From Hyposmocoma kahamanoa (Eukaryota > Arthropoda > Insecta > Lepidoptera > Cosmopterigidae): a stretch of 64,000 bases of DNA. The notes below the pieces were generated by a model, which made no database searches, was not told the origin of the DNA, and saw only the letters and a list, made by a program, of their open reading frames with translations. The DNA is taken from assembly GCF_003589595.1 (NCBI RefSeq), contig NW_020655550.1, positions 5,556 to 69,555 on the forward strand, in the 5' to 3' direction. Below are positions 41,449 to 52,829 of this stretch, in pieces; position 1 is the stretch's first letter; each line of letters opens with the position of its first letter. Made by a program: the position numbers and the translations under genes.

Positions 41449-41853
41449 ATGAAAGCTTGTGGATTCCTGGTATTTTTGCGGGAGTCCCATCCCGGGGCGG
41501 CATCCGCGCGGAGATGCACGGCGGCCATAACAGTAAATCGGAGTCGTGCCGTCGCCGTGCCGTCACCCGCCCGCTCTAGCATACTAATGCAGATTTCGAC
41601 CACGTTCCCATTATTACAAAAGATACGTCTTAGTTTTAAATCCTCCTTATTACAGCAGTGCAGAAATGTTCTTAGATCCACGGGCGAAAGACAAGAGGAA
41701 AATGTGGCACTGTTCGTGGTTACATTTTATTGGAAAGGCGCAGTATATATAGCCCAGTGGGGGTTTTCCGATTGTATTGATAATGAAGCAAAGAGACTTT
41801 TAGTTGCATATCATAGAGACGTCACAAAAACTCTCGTAATTCTCCTAACGTAG
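41449..41853 (+). other. CpG-rich block with a 134-codon open frame of unknown nature
   Basis: The first 140 bases are CpG-rich and open on both strands. The plus frame continues through AT-richer sequence to a stop at 41853. Local residues include GERQEENVALFVVTFYW. I recognise no family and see no consistent splice sites. It could be an exon relic or a promoter-associated CpG patch. Confidence 0.25.
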
Positions 41854-41939
41854 ATTATGTTGGTATGGCTTGTATTACCACGTAATGCGTAGGGATGACA
41901 GCGATATGACCGAGAAAATCTTGTCGCTGGAAACCGATA

Positions 41940-42110
41940 ACGCCAATAGATGACCAGGCAGACCCCAGGTCACTTGGATTGCAAACGTCCAAAGAGACAG
42001 GCAGGTGGGTGTAGAGCCTGAGCTTACGCAAAGACAGTAGTACCGACCCTAAAAGAAATGGGACATAAGGCTAGGACAAGAAGAGAAGAAGCAGTGTAGG
42101 ACAACTTATT
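41940..42110 (+). pseudogene. LINE C-terminal relic
   Basis: The broken plus frame reads PGRPQVTWIANVQRDRQVGV then EPELTQRQ. It recalls the GRP-x-RW...D...W tail that follows the reverse transcriptase in several animal LINEs. It is short and interrupted by stops. Confidence 0.4.
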
Positions 42111-45100
42111 ACAGGGTTGTCGATTGTAATTAAAACTGCATTATAACACCAGAGAACAGAGTAACTAATATACTGACTACGTAGGTACAGAATCCGTAGT
42201 CGCTTTGTACGACATCAATGTTACGGGCACTGCACTTGTATTAATTGATAGCAGACATATTTACGTGAATCTTTTCTTTTTTCGCTTCTAACGAATTAGC
42301 TACTGCGGTACTGAAAGAAGTTTACTTTTAAAGACCCTGAACAATGCTGCAGGAGTTGTACGTCATAACGTAGGTACATTACCACGTAGCTATGTAGCAT
42401 AATAGCTCGAGAAGAATGATGATCACATCCGATCTATAATCGTCACCAAATAAGAATACAAATTTGACAGCTAAAGATAGCGATAGTATGTAACTTTCAA
42501 TGCGATCAACGAAACAATAAACAAACAACTATTAGCATAATTGAGTTTAAAAAAATACATAAATTGTATTGAAACATTATATAACATGACAAACTGTATT
42601 TGAAAAGTGTCAAATTTGGCCTCTTATTTGGTGAAAACTTTATTAGTTTAGTTCACGTAGATACTATAGTTGGAATCAAAACCGTGGTTGTAACTCATAA
42701 ACTAAAATAATTATAATATGCAATGGAAACAAATTGTATGATGTTTCTAGACGAAGTTGAGACATATGAGTTGTATGTATATCATAAAAATAATCGTGGA
42801 AAGTAGAAACACAAAATATAATAAAATGTTGCGAAAGTGGCATTGTCGACATTCCGACGTGATTTAACAATATGTACGGCTTAGGCAATTTTCGTAAATT
42901 CTGCATGACTTGGGTTTTGAATTGTGGATTTGTGAATCACATGAGATTAGGCAAGCTACATGGCGAGAAAGTATAGAGGTGCTCGTTGTGTGTGATATGT
43001 TCACTGTAAGTGTTTAATATTTCCTCGAAACATGCACATTTGAGACAATGATAATTTAACTCTTACTCGTTGGTTTATCATGCTTGTTAAAAGTAAAGCT
43101 AGTAAATTGGTGAATTACAACGCTGTAACTACCAATGTTTTATTGAAAAAATTGTTTTACTCTGCACAAGAATTACGAATTTGTAGTAACTTATAAAAAT
43201 GTTAGTATTTATATAAGGATTCTATTAAAAAGAATTCTGTTTGTAACATATTCCACATTGAAATGTGGAATAGAAATGCGACGCACCCGTCAACTAGTAA
43301 CTATATAAGTACTTTACATTTTTAAAAGTGTATAACAATTTAATATCCAACAAAAAGGAGCGATTTATACAAATTGCGATGGTGTTTTATATGCATCTAG
43401 TCTCAAATTATGATTTAATCCATGCGCTGGCGCCGCGGGATCCAGTCAGCCGACCCATTACAATACAGATACACGCTCATTCTCAAGATACAAGCTATTT
43501 CGGTGCGATCCTTCGCTATTTATAGTACAAGTGCACTCATCTTGAGCCTATAAGTAGATTTTTGATGATCTGCCTTCTATTTTATTAGATCAAAGGGATA
43601 ATGCGGTTGTACTCTACTAATGTTTTAAGTTTTAAATCGGTTATTAAGTAGTTTAGTTTGTGGTACTTATTAAGATGTTTATATTTAAATCTGTAAGTAG
43701 TATTAGTTTTATGTGTTTGGTACGTAAGAAGAGTACTTATTATACTACCAAATCTTCTTTTCATACCATAGTTTATGAAATTAAAAGCCAATTCAAAATA
43801 AGCCAAAAGATTTGAGTGTTGTAGGAAAGAACAACGTCGCAGTATAAAAAGCTACTTCATTGTTACCGCTATTCAACGTTAGATGGCGTTAAAAGTCCTC
43901 TTTCGTAGAATGGGCTTATCTTTTAAATTTTATTCGTGTGGTGTGTGTTTGGCTTTTATATTATTGGATTAAAATTTAAGAAAATATCATTTCCTTTATA
44001 GTTATGTAATATTATGAAATATGTGGAATAATATAATTATTCTACAACAATTATAATGTTTTGTAGCAATAAATAATAGTTAATAAATTTTTAATCAAAG
44101 TACTTCCCAAACTTCTTTGTCCACTGTAAATTAAAAACAAAAAAAGAATAGCTCATGAATCAAGAATAATAAAAAGTGAAATGAAATAAATTGGTTTTGG
44201 AAGATAAAGTTCCGATTTAAGTTGACCGTATAAGTTTTAATGTCAGCAAAACGCCAGTGAAAACGAGAGAAAAGAATAAAAAGAGTCGGCTGATTTACGA
44301 AGCGCTGGAGATGTATTTATTCGCAACGTTAGTTTAGAATACAGAAATCCATATACTTACTACGATAGCCAACTTAATTTGAAGAGCACATTAGTTCTCC
44401 ACCACCTTAATGGGAATATTCGTGGTGCTCAAAAACTGTTCCCGCATACAGGTGAGGAGGTCATCGAAGCATGACGGCGGTATATTAGGCATAATTTGCA
44501 GAGAAACACCACAATAATACAAAAGATTCGAACTAGAGGTTTGTACATTTTTTTTTGCTCTGGAGACGTAAATACGAAGTCTGCTAAAGAACTCCTACAC
44601 CGATCTTGCACCATTACCCAGCAAAGTGTTCCAAAATGTCCACGTCCGTGCTATATGCCAATTTTCTTACAAATTACTAGTTATTTAAATGTGGACTTAA
44701 TCCAATAAATCCTGGATATTCCCGCCCGGCCCCAATCCGACGGATTTACTGCTCAAATTATTTATTACGCACTTGTGTAATAATATTTGGGTTTTCGATC
44801 GTATTGATTACGCAGTTATGGTACGGCCCATTGATGTTTGACTTGGACAACGTTCAGTTTTCAGCTTTAATACAGGAAGTTACGGATCAATAAACAATTT
44901 CTAGGAAAATTGCTGTCGTAACCTCGACTTGGAGTACAAATTTACGGCAGAAGAGGATTTTCTGCAAAGAAAAAATCAATAAAAGTAAAAAAGAAAGGGA
45001 AAGATGACAAAAAAATAACTCCTGTTCGTAGTAAGATAAGTACCTAGATATTTTTTGGTAAGATCGAAACATTTTTTCCTTAAACAACTTTAAAGTACAT

Positions 45101-45659
45101 ACAGAAGAATTCATTCGTTTGGCTTTAATACGAAATAAAGCTATCTTATCCGTTTAATAATATCGAAGCATTGATATCAGCAGTAAATATACTACGGAAT
45201 ACGAGTGCTTATTAAACATACTGTTGATATTTGCGTCTGTCCCACTTTCCTAGAGATGGACGATTAACAAAATATAGAAAGGTACCTTTCTTGGGCGTCT
45301 CTAAGAATGGGAACGTAGCAGTTTTACGTGTAGTTAAGAAATCAATTAGCAGTTCTATAAATGTTTCAGTATTAAATATTCTTTATTTAGATTTAGATAT
45401 GTTTAATTCTTATGGTAAGTACTTTATAATTTCGTAAGAACCTCCAAAGATATATATTTTATTAGTATGTATTAAACATGGTTAATGATAACACGGTACA
45501 AAAACTTTTATATTGAAGAAGTTATCCATATCTAAAAGTTATGCATTTAACAGGCGTGATGTTTGTATAAAAAAAATCATTTTACCTCTGAAGTGGCATA
45601 TATAATAATTCGAGTCAAAACAAATTAGCGTGATGTATACGCGTGGGAATAAAAATTAA
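42111..45659. other. Long AT-rich stretch without a recognised gene
   Basis: Only short frames are present. A small perfect inverted pair, TTCCACATT and AATGTGGAA, lies near 43250. Confidence 0.5.
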
Positions 45660-45906
45660 ACAGCGCAGTTTTCAGTGGAGGTCGCGTACCCATTTCAAAA
45701 GTGTGATGAGTGGAGTTCCAGACCGGCGCGGGCGCAATCGCCCCCCGCGGTCCGTGGGAAAGCAGGCACGTGCGCTCCTGGTGGCGACCTCCTCAGCCTG
45801 TTCGCCAATCCGGCCCGCAGTCCACGCTTCTTCGAAAACATGTTTTTGGTGTTCCATCTGTGCTGTCACTGGGTGTTCCCAAACAGTCCAAACGAGTAAT
45901 CGGGAC
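45660..45906. other. GC-rich island open in several frames
   Basis: About 245 bases of CpG-rich sequence lie in an AT-rich setting. Plus-strand frames at 45643-45948, 45675-45899 and 45710-45943 and a minus frame at 45672-45917 are all free of stops. This follows from base composition and is no proof of coding. None of the translations shows a domain I know. It could be a relic exon, a CpG promoter or transferred DNA. Confidence 0.35.
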
Positions 45907-45909
45907 CTG

Positions 45910-47757
45910 CAGAACAAGGAAACGATTTTTCAAAACAAATTAAATTGAAATTAGACTTTAATATGTTGGGTTTTACAATTACCTGAAAGCTTTGATTGAA
46001 GGTATGTTATCTTACTGTAAGTTCTATTTTGTTCCCGCGAAAGTAAAAATATCAAAATACAGTAGGCTAGTGCTAAGCAGGTACATAAGTTATTTTTATT
46101 ATAGGTACTCTTTCCATTTGTATAAACTAAGTGAGTTCAGTTGCACAGTTCCCCCTTTATGTCTGTCAACATCGTTATAGCTACAGATCCTGAATGTAGA
46201 CGTCGCTTCGCAAGGAGTAGGGTAAACAGGGCAGTTGACGGTCAAGGTTGCCTATTTCAGGCGAGGTCAACGCCCGCCCATCCCATGCCAAACGATCCAA
46301 CATGGCCGACCGGCCGTACATAGTGTACTGTACGCAAAATACGTTTTTGTCACGCGATTTCTGTAACATGTGCGCAAACAGTGTTTGTTTCTGACTTATG
46401 AACGATAAAATTAATTAGGATATTATTTTAGCGGCAACATGTTTGGACTTGTTTGAACTTTGGGTAGGTAATCGTAAAATTGGTCATAAATTAAAATGTA
46501 GAATGTATAGAGAAAATTATTATTACGAGTGAAATATATCCTTCAAAATTATACGAAAATTGTCACAACGTACTCAAGTCAATAGTGTACTCAATTTTAG
46601 GTTCATAGAAATCAAACAATACTTTAATTAAAACAAGATATTCTGGATCTAACTATAGCGAATGAAATTTCATGTCGGTCAACTTTCCCTTTTCGTTTAA
46701 AAGATCGTAAGCCCATAACTTTTAATTCTAACGCCCAAAACTAACAACTTTACTCGGTAATAATTTTGAATACATACTGCAGCATCTGTTGTTACCACAC
46801 GTCGGTAAATCTCGAGTGTATTGTAATATTTTTTTATTGCGTGATTGCGTGTGCTTCGATTGCTGCGTAAGGGATTTGTGCAAATCTATACAGTTATACC
46901 TATTCATCTATAAAGTATACCTTTGGATTGTATGTCACGTGCCATACGTTTACAAACTGACGAAATTCTATGTTTCTGTTGATAAATGGATTCTTATAAC
47001 TACGAATTGTTACGAGATTAAAAGCCAAATACTGTATAAATACGCAATTATAACAATAATCGAAGGTGATTGTTATCTGTTTTAATTTTACGTTATACTT
47101 ATGAAAGTAGTAACTTTTCAAGACTGATAGTTACAGTATATTCTCTCTCTTCATGATTAGTGTTGGTGTCTATTACAATACGTAGGTATTTATTTACATA
47201 TGTCGGTTAAGTATGTCGTCTATCCGCAAAACACATATTATTTTTAGTTTCGAATTCTCAAAAAGTGGAAGTTGTGTCGATTGTGTTGAATACTAATAAT
47301 GTCATTAAATTTACAAACCCCAAGTTCTACAAGCGTCTAAATCGGAGCTGTCACCAACTATGCGCAAGCGCACAAATACTCATAATCTCTAATCCGCACG
47401 GTTCCTAGTGTGTCACGTTTCTCCCCCTTGTGCCCTGACATTTGTATTATATTACGCTTTATCGACAGTTAAATGAGTTTTATTGCTACTCTATTCACAG
47501 ATTCATAAATTCATTTAAATAAAGACGGCACGTCTCGTGTCCCTCGACTGGTTGGTGAAATTAGCACGAAATAGGAATCTACGAAATCATATTGTTATAT
47601 CGTTAAATTGTATTTATTGTGCCTAGTGATTTTACATGTTGCGGCAAGTCGTGTTTGTGTTTGAATATTTATTAATATGAATAATTGCATAAGCTTAATG
47701 ACTAGATAGTAAGGCCCGTAAGGCCTATTATCTTCCAGAGTGGAGCGAAGAAGAGTA
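45910..47757. other. No recognised gene
   Basis: A GC-richer patch at 46190-46325 with AACATGGCCGACCGG has only chance frames. The rest is AT-rich. Confidence 0.45.
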
Positions 47758-48052
47758 ATAGCAGTAGCGCTCCTTGTGAAAGAGTTCGTCCAGAGAAGTA
47801 CTGCCGCCTTACCTATTTCTGCCGCCAAGATGTAATGTCAGCATTACCGTGTTCCGGTTTTGATGGGTAAGGGTGCTGGTGACATTACAGGCACATACAT
47901 GGGACTTGTCAACTTATGTCTCAGGGTGACGAGCGCAGTGGCAGTGCCCATCAGATCTTTGCGATTTAAAGTTCTGAGTGGCACTGCAACTGTTATGACT
48001 AGGCATGTAGCTTACCATCAGTTCGTTCCGTCACATGATATTATAAAAAAAG
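47758..48052 (+). mobile_element. Family A retroposon-like repeat, near full length
   Basis: One of the best copies. It starts at AGTAGCGCTCCTTGTGAAAG, passes through GAAGTACTGCCGCCTTACC, GGGTGCTGGTGACATTACAG, TCAGGGTGACGAGCGCAGTG and GTTCTGAGTGGCACTGCAAC, and ends at CATGATATTATAAAAAAAG. It has no open frame and no clear Pol III boxes, so SINE or LINE 3' end remains open. Confidence 0.88.
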
Positions 48053-49024
48053 TTGTTGTTAAGCAGTCGTTTTTGGTATCTCCAGGCACCGTCGCTCATA
48101 AAAAATAACGAAATCTTATTGGTTGTTTAAGTACAATATTGTCCTCCGATGCGCTTAGGCGATAGATTTGAACTTAGATTAGTCCCCTCAAAAGTACATC
48201 TTGCTAAAATTAGCATTTGGTTACATTTAGACTCGATTTATAGCAAGCCGACTACAGAACTGGAAAAATTTAATAGAAGAAACAAAACGATTCCAATATT
48301 TATAAAACCTAAACGAGAGTACCTCTTGGACGTATATTTATGTTATGTCGTAACGGCTATATAAAGATTACGACAATTATTCAATTTACTACTTTATAAG
48401 CAAACTCACGGAATGAGAATTGGTATAATTATTTTTTCAATAAACGCATGTGATTAACATATAATCAAGCAACCAAAAAATTGCGTATTTAAAAATGGAC
48501 TAAGTTGTTATTAATAGAACATTGCGTTGAACAAATGCCCTGCTTTTTTATTTGTGCAGTCAAGAGCACATCACGCTTAAAACTTTGGACTTAGGACGCT
48601 CTATATTGCAAAAGACGTAGAGTTGTTAAGTGTCAAGTTTGAGATGCTCGTGAGTCTGTACCAATTAACTCTGAAATTACAGGTAGACAATGCAAATATA
48701 TTTATGTTCACATTGGACCTAAATCGTAACTTTATTATCCATCAAGCCATGAAGGTTTCTAATAATAATAATAATAACTCTATATTGCACAAAGAAAAGA
48801 TACATGAAACACAAGTTATAAAGGACATATACATAGGTGAGCTTCTCGCTAGAAGAGATCTCTTCCAGCCAACCCTAGCCTAAAAATGAAGTCTGCGGGA
48901 CTAATTATTGTACAATAAAATTAAAATTTAAATGTGAGCAAAAAAAACACATTTTGTAATATATATAATATATATAAATATATATCCATATAAAGGATGA
49001 TAATAATAGGGGTTAAAGTATGAA
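48053..49024. other. No recognised gene; AT tail before the gap
   Basis: Frames at 48149-48364 and 48623-48883 show no known motif. The last 70 bases are an imperfect AT microsatellite. Confidence 0.45.
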
Positions 49025-49124
49025 NNNNNNNNNNNNNNNNNNNNNNNNNNNNNNNNNNNNNNNNNNNNNNNNNNNNNNNNNNNNNNNNNNNNNNNNNNNN
49101 NNNNNNNNNNNNNNNNNNNNNNNN
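49025..49124. other. Assembly gap of exactly 100 N
   Basis: A run of 100 N, the usual placeholder for a gap of unknown size. The 24 bases to its left and right are the same (a TAATAATAGGGG start and a GTTAAAGTATGAA end). Confidence 0.98.
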
Positions 49125-49132
49125 TAATAATA

Positions 49133-50411
49133 GGGGTTAAAGTATGAAATTGCCGATTTGTACTGAAAATCTAAATTGTTTATTTTTTAAATTTTTAACA
49201 AATTTATTTAATCAAAATAGTTGCCATTATTATCTATACATTGCTGCCATCTAATGGGAAGGTTATTAATGCCTTTGCGATAGAACTCCGACGATCTAGA
49301 CTGCACAAACTGTGTGAAAGCATTTTGTACTGCCTCCTGGGAAGAAAACTTCTTGTCACGTAGATAATTGTCCAAATCACGAAAAAAATGGTAGTCCGTT
49401 GGAGCAAGGTCTGGTGAATACGGAGGATGACGAATGGTTTCTAACTGCAGTTCCTGAAGGGTCAAAATGGTTTCTCGTGCTGTGTGAGGTCTCGCGTTGT
49501 CGTGGAGCAATAATGGTGAAGATCGATTCATGAGTCGGGGCTGTTTTACTGCTAGTTTTGTCAACATGGTTCGGAGTTCGGCACAATAGACATCTGCCGT
49601 TATTGCTTGACCAGATCGGAGAAAACTATAGTAAATAACACCATGCTGAGACCACCAAACAGTTACCATTACCTTTTTATTGGTAAGTTTTGCTTTAGGA
49701 CACTGTTGTGGCATTTGACCTGGGGTCAGCCATTGCATTTTTCTTTTCCGGTTATCATAAAGAATCCACTTTTCATCACATGTTACAATTCGATCCAATA
49801 TTCCTTCATTTCTGTACCGGTTCAACAAGGCAACACAAGTTTCAACACGCGTTTCTTTCTGCAGATCAGTCAAATCATGAGGCACCCATTTTTCGTATTT
49901 TTTTATTTTATTGATTTGACGCAAGTGAGTCAATATTGTGGGTAAGGTAACGTTAAACCATACCGCTAATTCCTGGGTAGTTTGACTAGGATCGGCTTCC
50001 ACTATCTCTCTTAATTCATCGTTATTCACCTGTGTGGGCGGTCTTCCTCGTGGCTCGTTCTTTAAGTCGAAATTTCCATCACGAAAGCGTTTAAACCAAA
50101 ATCGCACGGTGCGTTCGTTAGTAGACCCCTCTCCAAACGCAGCATTGATATTGCGGGCTGTTTCTGCCGCGTTAGTTCCGCGTCGGAACTCGTATTCAAA
50201 AATCACTCGAATTTTCGCAGTATCCATCTTTCTTGTCTAAATTGAATAACAAAAACAATTGAAAGTCGATATTCAAATATTTCAAATTTAAAAAAAAAAA
50301 ATCACAGAAACCATTTGAAAAAAGTTTCATTCGAAAACCTCAAACCATGAAGATTCTATGAAAATTCAAAGAACCTATTGCAATAAAACGACAATTTCAT
50401 ACTTTAACCCC
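49133..50411 (-). mobile_element. Intact mariner DNA transposon
   Basis: 1279 bp with inverted ends GGGGTTAAAGTATGAAATTG identical at both sides; the next three bases differ at one place. Each end is directly flanked by TA, the expected target duplication. The single gene fills most of the element. It is inserted in the AT-rich DNA past the 3' end of the LINE at 50535. Confidence 0.95.
49208..50227 (-). CDS. Mariner transposase, apparently intact (339 aa)
   Basis: This cut-and-paste transposase would bind the element's inverted ends and move it to TA sites in nuclear DNA. The frame runs from ATG at 50227 to TAA at 49208, with normal family length. The N-terminal half holds two helix-turn-helix units (ARNINAAFGEGSTNERTVRF near 24-43; later ELAVWFNVTLPTILTHLRQI near 86-105) joined by GRPPTQVNND. 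WVPHDL follows at 114-119. The catalytic triad is complete: D151 in VTCDEKWI, D243 in LLHDNARPH and D278 in YSPDLAPTDYHFF, with 34 residues between the last two, the D34D signature of true mariners. No stops or frameshifts are seen. By motif it is closest to the cecropia/irritans/mellifera groups; the subfamily is not settled. Confidence 0.97.
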   Translation of the reverse strand: MDTAKIRVIFEYEFRRGTNAAETARNINAAFGEGSTNERTVRFWFKRFRDGNFDLKNEPRGRPPTQVNNDELREIVEADPSQTTQELAVWFNVTLPTILTHLRQINKIKKYEKWVPHDLTDLQKETRVETCVALLNRYRNEGILDRIVTCDEKWILYDNRKRKMQWLTPGQMPQQCPKAKLTNKKVMVTVWWSQHGVIYYSFLRSGQAITADVYCAELRTMLTKLAVKQPRLMNRSSPLLLHDNARPHTARETILTLQELQLETIRHPPYSPDLAPTDYHFFRDLDNYLRDKKFSSQEAVQNAFTQFVQSRSSEFYRKGINNLPIRWQQCIDNNGNYFD

Positions 50412-50534
50412 TAATATATACATATGACAGACATACACACCTACATGAACTTTATATACATAAATACAAACATAAGCAGAATATATGTATATTATAATCT
50501 AAACAAATTACTACTTTATAATACATGTTACCTA

Positions 50535-52225
50535 TTAGCCATCTAACGCGTTCGACAGGTAGTGCTCTTTTAATTTATGTTTGAAAGATGCCACCGATGG
50601 ACTGTCACGAATGCCAGCAGGTAGTTTATTCCACATACGAGTTGCACTTACCGTGAAAGAGTTGTGGAAGAATTTCGAGTTGGATTGGGGATTTATTAGT
50701 GATCTAGTGTCACAGGTACGTTTTGGGCGGGAACTGGGGGATAAGGGAGAAAAACGGGAACACAGATAATGAGGAAGCCCCCAGTAATGTAGAATTTTGT
50801 AAAGAAGACAAAGAACGTGCATATCTCAGCGAAGTCAGAGACAATGTCATATTTCCGTAAACCGAATATGAAACGGATTGCCAGATTTTGTAGGCGCTCC
50901 AGTTTGTTAAACAGCTCCTCAGTAGCATCCAAATAACAAACCTCGGCATAGTCGAGAAGAGGACGTAGTAAAGACCAAGCATAACCTTCGTATTGAATGG
51001 CAAGAAGAATTGAAGCCGCTTGAGAGAATGGTAGGAAAAATGCATGCGTCGACTAACCTCATTTACCTGCGGTCTCCAAGACAGTGTATGATCGATTATC
51101 AGACCCAGGTTCTTTGTATTATCAGCATATGCTCAGCATATACTCCATTATACGAAACCTTGGCGAGATTATCAGTGTCCAACCTACAGTAAAGTCTGTT
51201 GCTACCTACGATTATTGCCTGTGATTTCGTTGGGTTTATAAGCAAACCAAACGCATCAGGCCAAGACTTCACCACAAGCTTCACCAGAAGATCTTTATTA
51301 ATAGCTTCAATTGCAGATAGGGTATTAGCTACATCAAAGTGTCTATAAATTTGCACGTCATCAGCGTATAAGTGGAACGGAGGAGTTATTCGTTTTTTGA
51401 GTTCATTTATGAACAGCGAGAAGAGAAGAGGTGAAAGTACACCACCCTGAGGCACCCCTGAAGTCAAAGGAGATCATTCAGAATAAGTGTCATCATGCTT
51501 GATCCTTTGAAGGCGATTGCGGAGGTAGTCTGAAAACCAAGCGATTGCAGCAGGGGAGAAGTTAAGAGAGCAGAGAATAGCAAGAAGGATGTCATAGTCG
51601 ACAGAGTTGAAAGCACTGCTGAAGTCCAGTAACACAATAATGGTAAAAAATCGGTTGTCCATGGCGTGGCGAATATCATCCGTGACGTTAAGTAAGGCAG
51701 TTACTGTGCTATGACCAGGACGAAAACCGGATTGATATGGACAAATGAGAAAAGTTGTTTATGAACAGTGCCTTCAAGGACCTTGGACAGGAATGGTAGG
51801 ATGGAGATAGGACGAAATTGGGAGAAAGCCGTGGGAGTAGCGGATTTAGGGATGGGAATGACGTGGGCTAATTTCCAGTCGCTAGGAAAGACGCCAGTTG
51901 CAGGTGAACAATTCATAATGTGTGTGATAATTGATGTAACGTCATCCAGGATAGGTATCAGCATATCACGGTAAATACCATCTTCACCCACGGCCTTGGA
52001 AGTAATGGATAGGATACTCTTCTTAACCTCCCCCTCAGTGACTTCGCTAAAAGAAAAAGGCTCATAAGCAGAACGTGTAACAGTGCCCAGAGAGGTGAGC
52101 GTGGAATTCTTGATAGAGTCAGCAACTGTAAATGGTGAGTTGGTAAAGTATTTGTTGAGTGAATTAAGATCAGGTAAGTCAATAGTACAGTCACGATCTC
52201 TACCCACACCACGTGATCTCAAGAA
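50535..52225 (-). pseudogene. 5'-truncated, frameshifted non-LTR reverse transcriptase
   Basis: On the minus strand LINE reverse transcriptase blocks follow in order. First come a linker with LILPILDDVTSII-like sequence and HVIPIPKSATPTAFSQFRPI then SILPFLSKVLE (ending near 51720). Then VLLDFSSAFNSVDYDILLAI with the first catalytic Asp (near 51600), SGVPQGGVLSPLLFSLFINE (near 51450) and the active-site HLYADDVQIY (near 51365). The C-terminal SFTVSATRMWNKLPAGIRDS and a LKEHYLSNALDG end follow. The pieces lie in different frames, with at least three shifts, so it is inactive. The MWNKLP tail is shared by many Jockey-superfamily elements. It is unlike the LINE at 5019. Confidence 0.88.
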
Positions 52226-52530
52226 CTTTCAGGTTTGACTTCCAGGAGTTTCTTTAAGTTGTATAAAATAGTTTTATTTCCAAAATAACTAAAATATACA
52301 GAAAGGCTTTATAACCATGGTAATTTGTATGTGAAGATTAAATAGGCTTATACGAAAGTGTATACTGGTTTCTTTTTGATAAATACTTAAGCACGTACAA
52401 TACACGAACGTCCCATCATTACACGTGTCTGTTCCTTTTTGTTTATCGTTTTATTTTGTGTATATTTCGGCTACTTACCGATATGCCATAGCAATAAAAC
52501 TATTTTGCGCGTATAATAATATGTTGATTA

Positions 52531-52829
52531 TGTTTTTTTTATAATTCCAAGTGACGGAACAAAAACTCATGGGTCTGGTGGTAAGCGACACGCCTATCCA
52601 TAACAGTTGCAATGCCACTCAGAGCTTTAATCGCAAAGATCTGAGGAGCATTGCCACTGCGCTCGTCACCTTGAGACAAAAGATGACAAGTCCCATGTGT
52701 CTGTAATTTCACCAGCACCCTTACCCTTCTAAACCGGAACGCAATAATGCTCACATTACTGCTTGGTGGCAGAAATAGGTAAGGTGGCAGTACTTCATTG
52801 GACAATCTTTTTCACAAGCAGTTCTACTG
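52531..52829 (-). mobile_element. Family A retroposon-like repeat, near full length
   Basis: Minus strand from GCAGTAGAACTGCTTGTGAA to GGAATTATAAAAAAAACAT. It keeps TGACGAGCGCAGTGGCAATG and CTCTGAGTGGCATTGCAACT. Confidence 0.87.

Noticed and set aside
45643..45948. Overlapping protein-coding genes in the GC-rich island
   Set aside because: Several frames on both strands are open only because stop codons are rare at this base composition. No domain, start context or splice site supports any of them.
49607..49945. Plus-strand genes over the mariner
   Set aside because: These frames are antisense shadows of the intact transposase on the minus strand.
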